From Antarcticimicrobium luteum (lineage in GTDB: Bacteria > Pseudomonadota > Alphaproteobacteria > Rhodobacterales > Rhodobacteraceae): a DNA stretch of 37,254 bases. The first letter of the stretch is position 1, and the number at the start of each line of letters is the position of its first letter. Below are positions 16,760-26,070 of the stretch, in pieces. Both the position numbers and the translations under genes were made by a program. The stretch covers positions 1 to 37,254 of the forward strand of contig NZ_SMUV01000043.1 of the NCBI RefSeq assembly GCF_004358185.1, written 5' to 3'. The notes under the pieces were generated by a model that made no database searches, was not told the DNA's origin, and saw only the letters and a program-made list of their open reading frames with translations.

Positions 16760-19684
16760 TCAGTCCAGCGCGTCGTTGCAGCGGTGGCAGACGCCCGGAT
16801 GCGGGTGCTGGCCCACGTCCGGCAGGATCTTCCAGCAGCGCTGGCATTTTTCCCCGATGGCCTTTTCGAACACTACGCCGACGCCCGGAACCTCGGGCAG
16901 GCGGAACGCCTCGTTCGGGCTGGGATCGCCGGTCAGAACGATATCGGAGGTGATGCAGATATCGTCGAAATCGACCGAGCGCAGCGCGCCGAGCACGTCG
17001 CCGTCCTCCACATGCACCACCGGCGCGGCCTCCAGGCTCGCCCCGATCACCTTTTCCCGGCGCTGGATCTCCAGCGCCGCGGTGACCGCCCGGCGCACCT
17101 GACGGATGCCGGACCATTTCGCCGCCAGCGCCGCGTCGCGCCAGTCGGCCGGCGTGTCGGGAAAATCGACCAGATGGACCGAGCTTTGCTCGCCCGGGAA
17201 CCGCTCCAGCCAGACCTCTTCCATGGTGAAGACCAGGATCGGCGCCAGCCAGGTGGTGAGCCGGTGGAACAGCGCATCCAGCACCGTCAGCGCGGCGCGG
17301 CGGCGCAGGGTGTCGCCGTCGCAATAAAGCGCGTCCTTGCGGATGTCGAAGTAGAAGGCGCTCAGCTCGACCGTGGCAAAGGTGAACACCGACTGGAACA
17401 CCGACTGGAAATCGAAGGACGCATACCCTGCGCGCACCTGGTCGTCCAACTCGGACAGGCGGTGCAGCACCCAGCGCTCCAGCTCGGGCATCTCTGCCGG
17501 ATCGACCCGGTCTTCTTCGGTGAAATCGCCGAGGCTGCCCAGCATGAAGCGCAGCGTGTTGCGCAGCCGGCGATAGCTGTCGGCGACCCCCTTCAGGATC
17601 TCCGGCCCAATCCGCTGGTCGGCGGAATAATCGGTCTGCGCCACCCAGAGCCGCAGGATATCGGCGCCGTATTGCTTGATCACCTCTTCCGGCACGATGG
17701 TGTTGCCGAGCGATTTGGACATCTTGTTGCCCTTCTCGTCCAGCGTGAAACCATGGGTAACCACGTTGCGGTAAGGCGCCCGCCCGATGGTGCCGCAGGC
17801 CTGCAACAGCGAGGAATGGAACCAGCCACGGTGCTGGTCGGTGCCCTCCATGTAGACATCGGCGATGCCGTCCTCCGTACCGTCGGCGCGGTCGCGCAGA
17901 ACGAAGGCATGGGTGGAGCCTGAATCGAACCAAACATCCAGCACGTCAAAGACCTGCTCATAGTCTTCGGCATTGTAATCATTGCCCAGGAACTGCTCTT
18001 TCGCACCGTCGGCATACCAGCAATCGGCGCCCTCGGCCTCGAACGCCTCGGCGATGCGGGCGTTGACGGCATCGTCGCGCAGCAGGAAATCCGGATCGGT
18101 CGGCAGGGTGCCCTTTTTCACGAAACAGGTCAGCGGCACGCCCCAGGCGCGCTGGCGGCTCAGCACCCAGTCCGGGCGGCTCTCGATCATCGAATAGAGC
18201 CGGTTGCGCCCGGTCTGCGGGGTGAATTTCACCAGCTCGTCGATCGAGGTCAGCGCGCGGGTGCGGATCGTCTCGCCATAGCTGTCCTGCCCGTCGCCGA
18301 CCGCGCGGTCGATGGCGGCGAACCACTGCGGCGTGTTGCGATAGATCACCGGCGCCTTCGACCGCCAGCTGTGCGGATAGGAGTGCTTGATCTTGCCCCG
18401 CGCCAGCAGCCCCCCGACCTCGGTCAGCTTGGCGATGACGGCGGCGTTGGCATCGCCTTCCCAATCGCCCTTCTTGGGCTTTTCCCGCAGAATATGCTTG
18501 CCGCCGAAGAACGGCAGATCGGCGCGGAACGAGCCGTCCTCGGTCACGTTATAGGTGATGACCTGCTCCAGCATCCCGGCATCGCGGTAAAGCTCGAATT
18601 CCTCCATCCCGTGCGAGGGCGCGCAATGGACGAAACCTGTGCCCTCGGTATCGGTGACAAAGGGCGCGGCGCGGAAATCGCGCAGATCGTCCCATTCGCC
18701 CATCGAGCCTTCGGCGCCCGCCAGCGGGTGGGTCAGGCTCAGCCCGGCCAGTTCATCGGCGGTCACGTCGCGGACACGGGTATACATCCCCGTCTCCAGC
18801 CGCGCGCGGGTCATCACATCCTCGGCCAGCTTGTCGGCAAGGATGTACTTGTCACCTACGTTGACCCAGCATTCACCCGGCGTGCCGGTGACCTCGTAGA
18901 GGCCGTAGGAAATCCCGTCGCCATAAACCACCGCCTTGTTCGACGGCATGGTCCAGGGCGTGGTGGTCCAGATAACCACATAGGCGCCGGCCAGCGGGCT
19001 GTCGGCGGGATCGGCGACCTTGAACTTCACCCAGACGGTGAAGCTTTCCTTGTCGTGATACTCCACCTCGGCCTCGGCCAGCGCGGTCTGTTCCACCGGC
19101 GACCACATGACGGGTTTGGAACCCTGATAGAGCGTGCCGGTCATCAGGAACTTCATGAATTCCTCGGCGATCACCCGCTCGGCGTGGAAATCCATCGTCA
19201 GATAGGGATCGGCCCAGTTGCCGGTGATGCCCAGCCGCTTGAACTCGTCGCGCTGGATATCGACCCACTCGGCAGCGAACTTGCGGCACTCCTGGCGGAA
19301 GTCCACCACCGGCACGTCGTCCTTGTCGAGGCCCTTGGCGCGGTACTGTTCCTCGATCTTCCATTCGATCGGCAGGCCGTGGCAGTCCCAGCCGGGAACA
19401 TAACGGCTCTCGTGCCCCATCATCTGGTGGCTGCGCACGATCATGTCCTTGATCGTCTTGTTCAGCGCGTGGCCGATGTGCAGGTGCCCGTTGGCATAGG
19501 GGGGGCCGTCATGCAGGGTAAAGGGCTTGCGTCCCGCCGCCTTGTCGCGCAGCCGGTCGTAGATGCCGATCTTTTCCCAGCGCGCCAGCCACTCGGGCTC
19601 GCGCTTGGGCAGGCCCGCCCGCATCGGAAAATCGGTCTTCGGCAGGTTCAGGGTGTCTTTGTATTCGGGGGTGTCGGCGCACAT
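16760..19684 (-). CDS. ileS: Isoleucyl-tRNA synthetase
   Basis: The 974-residue cytoplasmic class I synthetase charges tRNA-Ile. HIGH (69-72 in LHIGHALNK) and KMSKS (about 654-658 in GNKMSKSLGN) signatures are intact. The CP1 editing domain lies between them (about 190-430). The C-terminal zinc finger shows CQRCW and CHRC near 946-968, typical of the bacterial-type enzyme. AAGGA lies 8 bases before the ATG. The 5' region (19685-19839) contains a short Ile-rich ORF that could control expression. Confidence 0.98.
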   Translation of the reverse strand: MCADTPEYKDTLNLPKTDFPMRAGLPKREPEWLARWEKIGIYDRLRDKAAGRKPFTLHDGPPYANGHLHIGHALNKTIKDMIVRSHQMMGHESRYVPGWDCHGLPIEWKIEEQYRAKGLDKDDVPVVDFRQECRKFAAEWVDIQRDEFKRLGITGNWADPYLTMDFHAERVIAEEFMKFLMTGTLYQGSKPVMWSPVEQTALAEAEVEYHDKESFTVWVKFKVADPADSPLAGAYVVIWTTTPWTMPSNKAVVYGDGISYGLYEVTGTPGECWVNVGDKYILADKLAEDVMTRARLETGMYTRVRDVTADELAGLSLTHPLAGAEGSMGEWDDLRDFRAAPFVTDTEGTGFVHCAPSHGMEEFELYRDAGMLEQVITYNVTEDGSFRADLPFFGGKHILREKPKKGDWEGDANAAVIAKLTEVGGLLARGKIKHSYPHSWRSKAPVIYRNTPQWFAAIDRAVGDGQDSYGETIRTRALTSIDELVKFTPQTGRNRLYSMIESRPDWVLSRQRAWGVPLTCFVKKGTLPTDPDFLLRDDAVNARIAEAFEAEGADCWYADGAKEQFLGNDYNAEDYEQVFDVLDVWFDSGSTHAFVLRDRADGTEDGIADVYMEGTDQHRGWFHSSLLQACGTIGRAPYRNVVTHGFTLDEKGNKMSKSLGNTIVPEEVIKQYGADILRLWVAQTDYSADQRIGPEILKGVADSYRRLRNTLRFMLGSLGDFTEEDRVDPAEMPELERWVLHRLSELDDQVRAGYASFDFQSVFQSVFTFATVELSAFYFDIRKDALYCDGDTLRRRAALTVLDALFHRLTTWLAPILVFTMEEVWLERFPGEQSSVHLVDFPDTPADWRDAALAAKWSGIRQVRRAVTAALEIQRREKVIGASLEAAPVVHVEDGDVLGALRSVDFDDICITSDIVLTGDPSPNEAFRLPEVPGVGVVFEKAIGEKCQRCWKILPDVGQHPHPGVCHRCNDALD

Positions 19685-19776
19685 TTGCGGCGTCCTTCGG
19701 AATGGTCGTATCGGGGAAAACGGTCAGGTCAGGTCGGTGCGATGGCTCAACACCTTTGCCCGGCGGCTCGTCTGGA

Positions 19777-19827
19777 TCAGAGCGCCGGGTCCGTAATTCG
19801 AATGAGAATGACGCGCGGATGGGTCAT
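19777..19827 (-). CDS. Possible ileS leader peptide (16 codons)
   Basis: A short ORF reads MTHPRVILIRITDPAL. Its three isoleucines are all ATT, while ATC is the strongly preferred Ile codon in the neighbouring genes. An AAGGCGG ribosome-like sequence lies 5 bases before the ATG. The stop is 92 bases before the ileS start. A stable stem, CCCGGCG-CTC with GAG-C-CGCCGGG, begins at the end of the ORF, but no U-run follows it. The best promoter match places the transcript start at or near this ATG, so if made the peptide may be read from a leaderless mRNA. Speculative. Confidence 0.35.
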   Translation of the reverse strand: MTHPRVILIRITDPAL

Positions 19828-19833
19828 GGCCGC

Positions 19834-19862
19834 CTTATAGGCGGGGGTGCGGGCGGGGTAAA
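19834..19862 (-). promoter_or_regulatory. Candidate ileS promoter
   Basis: On the minus strand TTTACC (19862-19857) and TATAAG (19839-19834) are separated by 17 bases. They match the sigma-70 consensus at four and five of six positions. The predicted start is near 19827, which would give ileS a leader of about 140 bases. The -10 overlaps the AAGG that could otherwise serve the short ORF as ribosome site. Confidence 0.5.
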
Positions 19863-19965
19863 GTGGGCGCAGGCAGGATGCCCGCCCTCGCGGCCCGGAG
19901 GACCGGACGGTCGGAGCGATCGCCCCCTCCCGATGGGGAAGGCGCCAAAGACGGGGCACCCTCCC

Positions 19966-20676
19966 TCAGACGTTGAACAAGGTCCCCACCACATAGGCCA
20001 TCCCCGCCGCCACCCCGCCGATCGCCAGCGTCTCCAGCCCCGAGCGCCACCAGGGCGACAGCGACCAGCGGCTTTTCAACGCGCCGATGGTAAAGAACGA
20101 CGCCCCGGTCACCCAGATCGACACCGTAAAGGCCCCCTCGACCCCCAGGATGAAGGGCATCAGCGGCACCATCCCCGCGACAAGAAAGGCGGCAAAGGTG
20201 GCGACGGCGGCGCGCATCGGATGCGGGTCCACCCCTGCCAGCCCGTATTCCCCCTCCATCATCAGCTGAATCCAGTTTTCCCGGTCGCTGCAGATCGCCT
20301 CGCTCGCCTCCTCCAGCACAGGCCCCGACAGGCCCTTCTGCGCCAGGATCTCGCGCACCTCCTGCCGCTCGCCATCGGGGTAGTGGGCGATATGGCGTTC
20401 CTCGATCTTGCGCAGCCTTTGCATATCGTCGAGCTCGGCCTTGGTGCCGGAAAAGTTGCTCGCCGCCATGGAAAACCCGTCGGCCAGCACGTTGGCCAGC
20501 CCCAGCGCCACGATGATAAAGGGCGACAGCCCCGCGCCCGCCACGCCCGCGACGATGGCGAATGTGGTGACCGAGCCATCGATGGCGCCATAGACCACGT
20601 CGCGCAGATACCCCCGCCCCGGCGGTGCGCCGATGCGGCGGGCGATCTCTTCCTTGCTGTGGCCGTGATCCTGCAT
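19966..20676 (-). CDS. VIT1/CCC1 family iron/manganese transporter
   Basis: The 236-residue membrane protein belongs to the VIT family of Fe2+/Mn2+ exporters. N-terminal helices carry YGAIDGSVTTFAIVAGVAGA and the ALGLANVLADGFSMAASNF signature. A central acidic and helical cytoplasmic part (about 75-150, with EERHIAHYPDGERQEVREIL) resembles the metal-binding domain of VIT1. Three hydrophobic segments close the protein. The start is ATG 20676, preceded by GGGGAG at 6 bases. It lies 63 bases after the ycjF-like gene on the same strand and may share its transcript. Confidence 0.92.
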   Translation of the reverse strand: MQDHGHSKEEIARRIGAPPGRGYLRDVVYGAIDGSVTTFAIVAGVAGAGLSPFIIVALGLANVLADGFSMAASNFSGTKAELDDMQRLRKIEERHIAHYPDGERQEVREILAQKGLSGPVLEEASEAICSDRENWIQLMMEGEYGLAGVDPHPMRAAVATFAAFLVAGMVPLMPFILGVEGAFTVSIWVTGASFFTIGALKSRWSLSPWWRSGLETLAIGGVAAGMAYVVGTLFNV

Positions 20677-20739
20677 GCTGGCTCCCCTGCTGGCTGCGCT
20701 CATTTTAGGGGCGGCCGTCCCACACGCCCTTGCGGCAGA

Positions 20740-21747
20740 TCAAGCCCCGCCGCGCCGCGACAACAGCCCGGTCAGCGCCCGCCCGATCATTCCCCGGACC
20801 GAGGGGCGGTGGCGCGCCGAGAACGGCAGCGGCCGGCATACCTCCATCGCCGCCACCCCGACCCGGGCGCTCAGCGCGCCATTGACCAGCCCCTCGCCGA
20901 ATCGCCGCGACAGCTTGGTCAGCAGCGAACCGCCCAGCACCGGCTCCAGCAGGTCGTCGCCCACCGCCACCGCGCCGGTGGCGACCAGATGGGTGAACAC
21001 CGCCCGGGTCAGCCGCCAGCTTCCCAGCACGCCGGAGCGGCCGCCATAGATCTCGGCCACCCGGCGGATCATCCGCAGGTTGAAGATGAGCGCGGCAAAG
21101 ACGTCGGCCAGCGCCAGCGGCACCAGCGCGGTGACCGCAGCCACCTGCCGCGCCGCCGCCTCCACCTCGCGGCTCGCCGCCCGGTCGAGCGGGGCGAGCA
21201 GCTCATCCTCGACCAGCGCCAGCACCGCCTCGGCGTCGAACTGCTCCTCCACCTTGCCCTCCAGCCGGGCCCGGCCCCAGCGGGTATCCTCGCGGCCCGC
21301 ATAGAAGGCGATCAGCCGCCCGGCGGCGGCGCGCGCGTCCTGCAGATCGGCCCCCGCCAGCGCCGTCTCGGCGGCCCGGCGCAGCCCGTCGATCCGTTTC
21401 AGCCGCCCGATCGCCGCCAGTTCGCGCAGCGCAAGCACCGCCAGCACGGCAAGCAAGGCGGCAAACAGCACGGAGACGGCCCAGCCCAGAACCGGCGCCC
21501 GCTCCAGCAGCCGCGTCACGAAATCCCAGGCCGCGACCGAGATCACCGCGCCCAGCACCGCGCCCGCCAGCCCCCAGGCCCAGCGCGCCAGCCGCGACGG
21601 CGCCGCCGCCGCCAGCCGCGCCGCCCGGGCCATCGCCCGACCCTCAGCCGGCAGCTCCGCCGCGTCGGGCACCGGCGCTGCCTGGGCCACGTCGGGGGCG
21701 GGCTCGCCGCTGTTCTCCAGGTCGATCAGAACCGGACCATTGGTCAT
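20740..21747 (-). CDS. YcjF/TIGR01620 family membrane protein (DUF697)
   Basis: The 335-residue protein has an acidic/Ala-rich N-terminus, two hydrophobic segments (about 57-75 and 84-105) and a C-terminal DUF697-like part. That part contains ALVPLALADVFAALIFNLRMIRRVAEIYGG-type sequence (about 215-245). In E. coli, ycjX and ycjF are adjacent genes of the phage-shock regulon with unknown roles. Here the start (ATG 21747) overlaps the stop of the GNAT gene, which in turn overlaps ycjX, so all three are translationally coupled. Confidence 0.87.
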   Translation of the reverse strand: MTNGPVLIDLENSGEPAPDVAQAAPVPDAAELPAEGRAMARAARLAAAAPSRLARWAWGLAGAVLGAVISVAAWDFVTRLLERAPVLGWAVSVLFAALLAVLAVLALRELAAIGRLKRIDGLRRAAETALAGADLQDARAAAGRLIAFYAGREDTRWGRARLEGKVEEQFDAEAVLALVEDELLAPLDRAASREVEAAARQVAAVTALVPLALADVFAALIFNLRMIRRVAEIYGGRSGVLGSWRLTRAVFTHLVATGAVAVGDDLLEPVLGGSLLTKLSRRFGEGLVNGALSARVGVAAMEVCRPLPFSARHRPSVRGMIGRALTGLLSRRGGA

Positions 21748-22241
21748 CGCGTCCCCTCTCTGCGCCATTCCATGGTGATAGCCGGCAGGTTTTCCTCGTT
21801 CTCGGAGCCGTCGCTGCGACCGACATCGGAAAAACCGTTGCGCCGGTAGAACCGCCGCGCCCCGGCGTTGTAGGCCATGACCCGCAGCCACAACCGCGCG
21901 CGCGTCTCTCTGGCCGCGTCCATCAGCCGCTGGCCGACCCCCGCGCCCCTCGCCCCGGGCGCGACGTAGAGCGAACAGACCTCTTCGCCGTCGCGCGCCA
22001 GAAAGCCAACGACGCGGACCCCGGTCTCGGCGCCGGCCTCTGTCCCGGTCTCTGTCCCCGCCTCTGCCGCAACCTCGGCCACGGTGACCCAGCCATTGTC
22101 GATCATCTCGCCGCAATAGGCGATGGTCTCTGCCCCCGACCACATTTTCGGGCGGCCGTACATTTCGATCTGAAATGTGTACAGAATATCCCCGAGCGCC
22201 CCGGCGTCGACCGGCCGGGCGGGGCGCAGATGCACCATCAC
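21744..22241 (-). CDS. GNAT family N-acetyltransferase
   Basis: The 165-residue protein has the GNAT acetyl-CoA site VAPGARGAGVGQRLMDAA (about 94-111) and the late NAGARRFYRRNGF motif (about 125-137). A low-complexity run of Ala/Glu/Gly/Thr (about 60-75: AGTETGTEAGAETG) is inserted between the two beta strands before VVGFLARD. The substrate is unknown. It lies between ycjX and ycjF-like genes with overlaps on both sides. The start is taken as GTG 22241, 7 bases from GGAG; ATG 22238 is an equal alternative. Confidence 0.88.
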   Translation of the reverse strand: MMVHLRPARPVDAGALGDILYTFQIEMYGRPKMWSGAETIAYCGEMIDNGWVTVAEVAAEAGTETGTEAGAETGVRVVGFLARDGEEVCSLYVAPGARGAGVGQRLMDAARETRARLWLRVMAYNAGARRFYRRNGFSDVGRSDGSENEENLPAITMEWRREGTR

Positions 22242-23656
22242 AACCGATCTCCGATCAGGAACTGCGCGGCGCGGTCCAGCCGGATATGCGGCGGCCCGTC
22301 GCCGGGCGCCAGGCTGAGCGTCGCCGGCGCAAAGCGCATCGCCCCGTAATCTGCATCCAGCCAGGCCCCGGCCCCCTCCCGCGCCGGCCCCAGCAGGCGC
22401 GCCGGATCCTCCGGCAGCTCGCCCGGGTGGAACGCCGCCTGCCGCCCGTCCTCGAGCAGCCGCCCGCGCACGCAGAGCAGATCGCGCCCCTCGTGCCGGC
22501 GCGTCTCCTCGGTGGTGGCGCGGATCGAAGCGATCGCCATCGCCGCCGTCTGCGCCCCGGCGAACTGTGCCCGGTCGCGGGCGCCGCGGGTCAGCGCCGC
22601 CATGATCGCGGTCAGGCGGTCATGCTGCGCATGGTGCAGATGGTCGGCCTTGGTGGCGGCGAACAGGATCCGCTCCACGCGCCGGCCGCGCCAGAGCTGG
22701 CTGAGAAAGGCGTTTCGCCCGGGCCGGAAGGCGGACAGAATGTCGGTCATCGACCGCGCCAGGTCATCGACCGCGCGCGGCCCGCGATGGATCGCCCCCA
22801 GCGCATCGACCAGCACCACCTGACGGTCGATGCGGGCGAAATGATCGTGGAAGAACGGCTTGATCACCCGGGACTTGTAGGCCTCGAACCGCCGCTCCAT
22901 CTCGCGGTGCAGGGTGCCGCGCCGCGCCGCCGCAGCGACCGGAACCGGCGCGAAGGTCAGCACCGGAGAGCCCTCCAGATCGCCCGGCAGCAAAAACCGC
23001 CCCGGCGGGATGCAGTCATAGGATCCCTTGTCGCGCGCGCCCGCCAGATAGGCGGTAAAGCGGCGCGCCAGATCCCGCGCCACGCCCTCGTCATGGGGCG
23101 CGTCCGGATCGGCGGCGCGGGCGTGCGCGATGAAGTCCTGCGCGTCGGCGCGGCCTTCCAGCCGGCTCAGCGTCTCCTGCGCCCAGCTCTGATAACTCCG
23201 GTCCAGAAGGCCCAGATCCAGAAGCCATTCTCCCGGGTAATCGACGATGTCCAGATGCACCGTGCGCGGCCCCTGCAGCCCCGCCAGCAACCCCGCCGGA
23301 CGCACCCGCAGCGACAGCCGCAGCTCAGAGATCGTCCGCGTGCTCTCGGGCCAGTGCGGCGCCGGCGCGGTCAGGGCGGCCAGATGCGCCTCGAAATCGA
23401 AGCGCGGCACCGTCACATCCGGCTGCGGTTGCAGAAAGGCCGCCTCGATCCGCCCCTGCTGCTGCGCCACAAGGCCCGGCATCCGGCCCCGGTCCAGCAA
23501 GTTGGCCACCAGCGAGGTGATGAAGACCGTCTTGCCCGAGCGCGCCAGCCCGGTCACGCCCAGCCGGATCACCGGCTCGAACAGGGTCTCGGAAATCCGG
23601 CCGCTCACGGTTTCGACCCCGCGCGCGATCCCGTCTGCCAGTGTTGAGATGACCAA
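22238..23656 (-). CDS. ycjX: YcjX family P-loop protein
   Basis: The 472-residue product is a predicted P-loop NTPase of the YcjX (DUF463) family. Walker A GLARSGKT is at 36-43. The [11 protein letters not shown] motif (about residue 145) is characteristic of the family, and TKADHLH later resembles a guanine-specificity TKAD element. The role is unknown; the E. coli homologue is stress-induced. The start is TTG 23656, preceded by AGGAGA at 6 bases. No closer ATG gives the full N-terminus, so a non-ATG start is likely. First in ycjX-GNAT-ycjF and divergent from truA. Confidence 0.92.
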   Translation of the reverse strand: MVISTLADGIARGVETVSGRISETLFEPVIRLGVTGLARSGKTVFITSLVANLLDRGRMPGLVAQQQGRIEAAFLQPQPDVTVPRFDFEAHLAALTAPAPHWPESTRTISELRLSLRVRPAGLLAGLQGPRTVHLDIVDYPGEWLLDLGLLDRSYQSWAQETLSRLEGRADAQDFIAHARAADPDAPHDEGVARDLARRFTAYLAGARDKGSYDCIPPGRFLLPGDLEGSPVLTFAPVPVAAAARRGTLHREMERRFEAYKSRVIKPFFHDHFARIDRQVVLVDALGAIHRGPRAVDDLARSMTDILSAFRPGRNAFLSQLWRGRRVERILFAATKADHLHHAQHDRLTAIMAALTRGARDRAQFAGAQTAAMAIASIRATTEETRRHEGRDLLCVRGRLLEDGRQAAFHPGELPEDPARLLGPAREGAGAWLDADYGAMRFAPATLSLAPGDGPPHIRLDRAAQFLIGDRL

Positions 23657-23755
23657 GCCGGTCTCCTGCCGTTGCCTCGCCCCAAGATAGGCATGTCGCC
23701 CGCCCGCGCCAAGCGGGACTTGCCCAGCCGGTCCGCCCGCGCTACCAGCCCGGGC

Positions 23756-24529
23756 ATGCCGCGTTACGCATTGAAAGTCGAATATCATGGCGCCCCCTTT
23801 GCCGGCTGGCAAAGGCAGAAGGATCTGCCGTCCGTTCAGGGCGCGATAGAGGCGGCGCTGGCGCGGCTGCAGCCGGGGCCGCATACCATCGCCGCCGCCG
23901 GGCGCACCGATGCCGGCGTACATGCGCTGGGGCAGGTGGCCCATTGCGATCTGCAAAAGGACTGGGATCCGTTCCGGCTGAGCGAGGCGCTGAATTATCA
24001 CCTCAAACCCGCCCCCGTCGCCATCGTCGCGGCGGCCCGCGTGGCGGACGACTGGCACGCCCGGTTCTCGGCGCTGGAACGGCAGTATCTGTTCCGCATC
24101 CTGATGCGCCGCGCACCGGCCACCCATGACCGCGGGCAGGTCTGGCAGGTCCAGCGTCCGCTCGATGTGGTGGCGATGCAGGCCGGCGCCGACATGCTGC
24201 TGGGGCGGCATGACTTCACCACCTTCCGCTCGACCATCTGCCAGGCGGCAAGCCCGGTCAAAACGCTGGACGAGCTGCGGGTGGAAGAAACCGAGGGCTT
24301 TTGCGGCCCGGAAATCCGCTTTCGCGTGCGCGCGCGATCGTTCCTGCACAATCAGGTGCGCAGCTTTGTCGGCACGCTGGAGCGGGTCGGCGCCGGCTCC
24401 TGGACGCCCGAAGATGTGCGCGCGGCACTGATGGCGCGCGACCGGGCCGCCTGCGGCCCGGTCTGCCCGCCGCAGGGGCTGTACCTGGAGCGGGTCGGCT
24501 ACCCCGAGGACCCGTTCGCGCCCGCCTGA
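23756..24529 (+). CDS. truA: tRNA pseudouridine(38-40) synthase TruA
   Basis: The 257-residue enzyme makes pseudouridine at positions 38-40 of the tRNA anticodon arm. The catalytic Asp52 lies in [17 protein letters not shown], the TruA signature. The opening [21 protein letters not shown] and the late [13 protein letters not shown] are also typical. The start is ATG 23756; the in-frame ATG 28 codons upstream would overlap the promoter region shared with ycjX. It is a single gene, convergent with the DUF3237 gene. Confidence 0.96.
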   Translation: MPRYALKVEYHGAPFAGWQRQKDLPSVQGAIEAALARLQPGPHTIAAAGRTDAGVHALGQVAHCDLQKDWDPFRLSEALNYHLKPAPVAIVAAARVADDWHARFSALERQYLFRILMRRAPATHDRGQVWQVQRPLDVVAMQAGADMLLGRHDFTTFRSTICQAASPVKTLDELRVEETEGFCGPEIRFRVRARSFLHNQVRSFVGTLERVGAGSWTPEDVRAALMARDRAACGPVCPPQGLYLERVGYPEDPFAPA

Positions 24530-24616
24530 ACCTCGGCGCGTCATCGTTTTTTCTGGCCGAGAACATTCCGGGGAGCGCGCGGGGCTGACCGCTCGCCCCC
24601 GACCCTCAGCGTGCCG

Positions 24617-25075
24617 TCATTCTACCAGGAACAGCGACAGCCGCACCTGCGCCGCCCAGCGCCCGCCGGTGCCGACAAAGATCATCCGGTTGAGCCAGTC
24701 ATAGCGCGGATCGCCGGTCTCCAGCCGCGCGGTGGTGCGCATGTAATAGGCGGCGGGGTCCACGTCGGCGCCTTCCGCCAGCCGTGCCATCACCTCGGGC
24801 GGGCCGTGGCGCACGCCCCTGTTGACGATCTCGATCAGCGCGCCGTCGCCGGTCTCGAAGGCATAGCGGGTGTCGAGATCGGCCGACCCGTCGGCATGGA
24901 TCGTCTGCCAGTCGGCGCCGAGGTTCAGGATGCGTCCCTCGATGCGACCTGTGACGGTGCCGCCGATAATCGGGATGATCCGCCGCAGGCCGGCGCGGCC
25001 CGGCCCCATCTCGCGGACCGGGGCCAAGTCGACGGCCAGTTCGCAGAACGGAGTCAGAACTGGCGCCGGCAGCAT
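24617..25075 (-). CDS. DUF3237 domain protein, last gene of the hydroxycinnamate operon
   Basis: The 152-residue product matches the DUF3237 pattern: the opening PFCELAVDL, RRIIPIIGGTVTGRIEGRIL (about 31-50), GADWQTIHADGSADLDTRY (about 53-71) and the ending DWLNRMIFVGTGGR. The family fold is a small beta-barrel with no established biochemical role. The ATG abuts the amidohydrolase TAA directly, so the two are tightly coupled. The location suggests a role in the same aromatic acid route, perhaps an accessory hydrolase or binding protein; that part is inference. Confidence 0.88.
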   Translation of the reverse strand: MLPAPVLTPFCELAVDLAPVREMGPGRAGLRRIIPIIGGTVTGRIEGRILNLGADWQTIHADGSADLDTRYAFETGDGALIEIVNRGVRHGPPEVMARLAEGADVDPAAYYMRTTARLETGDPRYDWLNRMIFVGTGGRWAAQVRLSLFLVE

Positions 25076-25948
25076 TTACATCAGCCCCAGCAGCCGCGCG
25101 GCGTTGTTCTTGGTGATGTCCTCGCGCAGGTGGTCCTTGATGTCGATCTTCTCGAAGTCCGACAGCCAGCGCTCCGGCGTGATCATCGGCCAGTCGGAGC
25201 CGAACAGCACCTTTTTCTTCAGGATCGAGTTGCAGTATTTCACCAGGATCGGCGGGAAGTATTTCGGCGACCAGCCGGACAGGTCGATATAGACGTTGGG
25301 CTTGTGCTGCGCGACCGACAGCGCCTCTTCCTGCCAGGGAAAGCTGGGGTGGGCGAGGATGATTTTCAGTTCGGGGAAGTCCACCGCCACATCGTCGATC
25401 ACCATCGGGTTGGAGTATTTCAGCCGCATCCCGTTGCCGCCAGGCATGCCCGACCCGACGCCGGTCTGCCCGGTGTGAAACAGCGCGATGCCGCCCTCCT
25501 CCTCGATCGCCTCATAGAGCGGATAGGCCATCCGGTCGTTGGGCCAGAATCCCTGCATGGTGGGGTGAAACTTGAACCCCTTGATGCCGAAATCACGGAT
25601 CAGGCGGCGCGCCTCGCGCACGCCCATCTTGCCCTTCCACGGGTCGATGGAGGCAAACGGGATCAGCACGTCGGAGTTTTCGGCGGCCAGTTCCGCCACC
25701 TCTTCGTTCTTGTAGCGGCGATAGCCGGTCTCGCGTTCGGCATCGACCGGAAAGATCACCGCGGCGATGTTCTGTTCGCGGTAATGCGCGGCGGTCTGCG
25801 GCACCGTGGGCGGGTGGCTCCAGGGGGCGCCGAAATAGCTGGCCATGGTCGATTGCAGGCCGTCGTAACCGTCATCGGAATGGCAGCCGCAGGGTTCCTC
25901 GGCATGGGTGTGGATGTCGATGGCGCGGATTTTGGTCAGGTCGATCAT
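25076..25948 (-). CDS. Amidohydrolase superfamily protein (ACMSD / beta-ketoacyl-CoA hydrolase-like)
   Basis: The 290-residue TIM-barrel metal enzyme shows the HxH metal pair (His13, His15 in DIHTHAEE), GFKFHPTMQGF (about 146-156), LAHPSFPW and the late LFGSDWPM Asp, all typical of the amidohydrolase-2 group. Members include decarboxylases and hydrolases of aromatic pathways. From memory, the Agrobacterium ferulate cluster uses an amidohydrolase-family enzyme to cleave the aryl-beta-ketoacyl-CoA. The gene follows feruloyl-CoA synthase after 122 bases, with AAAGGA before the ATG. Either that hydrolase role or a decarboxylase role is possible. Confidence 0.85.
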   Translation of the reverse strand: MIDLTKIRAIDIHTHAEEPCGCHSDDGYDGLQSTMASYFGAPWSHPPTVPQTAAHYREQNIAAVIFPVDAERETGYRRYKNEEVAELAAENSDVLIPFASIDPWKGKMGVREARRLIRDFGIKGFKFHPTMQGFWPNDRMAYPLYEAIEEEGGIALFHTGQTGVGSGMPGGNGMRLKYSNPMVIDDVAVDFPELKIILAHPSFPWQEEALSVAQHKPNVYIDLSGWSPKYFPPILVKYCNSILKKKVLFGSDWPMITPERWLSDFEKIDIKDHLREDITKNNAARLLGLM

Positions 25949-26070
25949 TTGGATTCCTTTGTCCGGTCGAATGGCGGCCCTGCCGCCTCTTTAGCACCTC
26001 TCGCACGGGGCCGCGCAGCGTCCCGGGCTTCGCCCCCCGCCCTCGGGCGGTCGCAGCCCTCCGTGTCGCA

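Noticed and set aside
19777-19959. A 60-codon minus-strand reading upstream of ileS.
   Set aside because: The long form has no ribosome site and crosses the likely ileS promoter. Only its last 16 codons are worth considering as a leader peptide.
26037-26050. Hairpin CCGCCC-TC-GGGCGG after fcs, considered as an operon terminator.
   Set aside because: Only six pairs with a two-base loop and no U-run. The downstream amidohydrolase fits the same operon.
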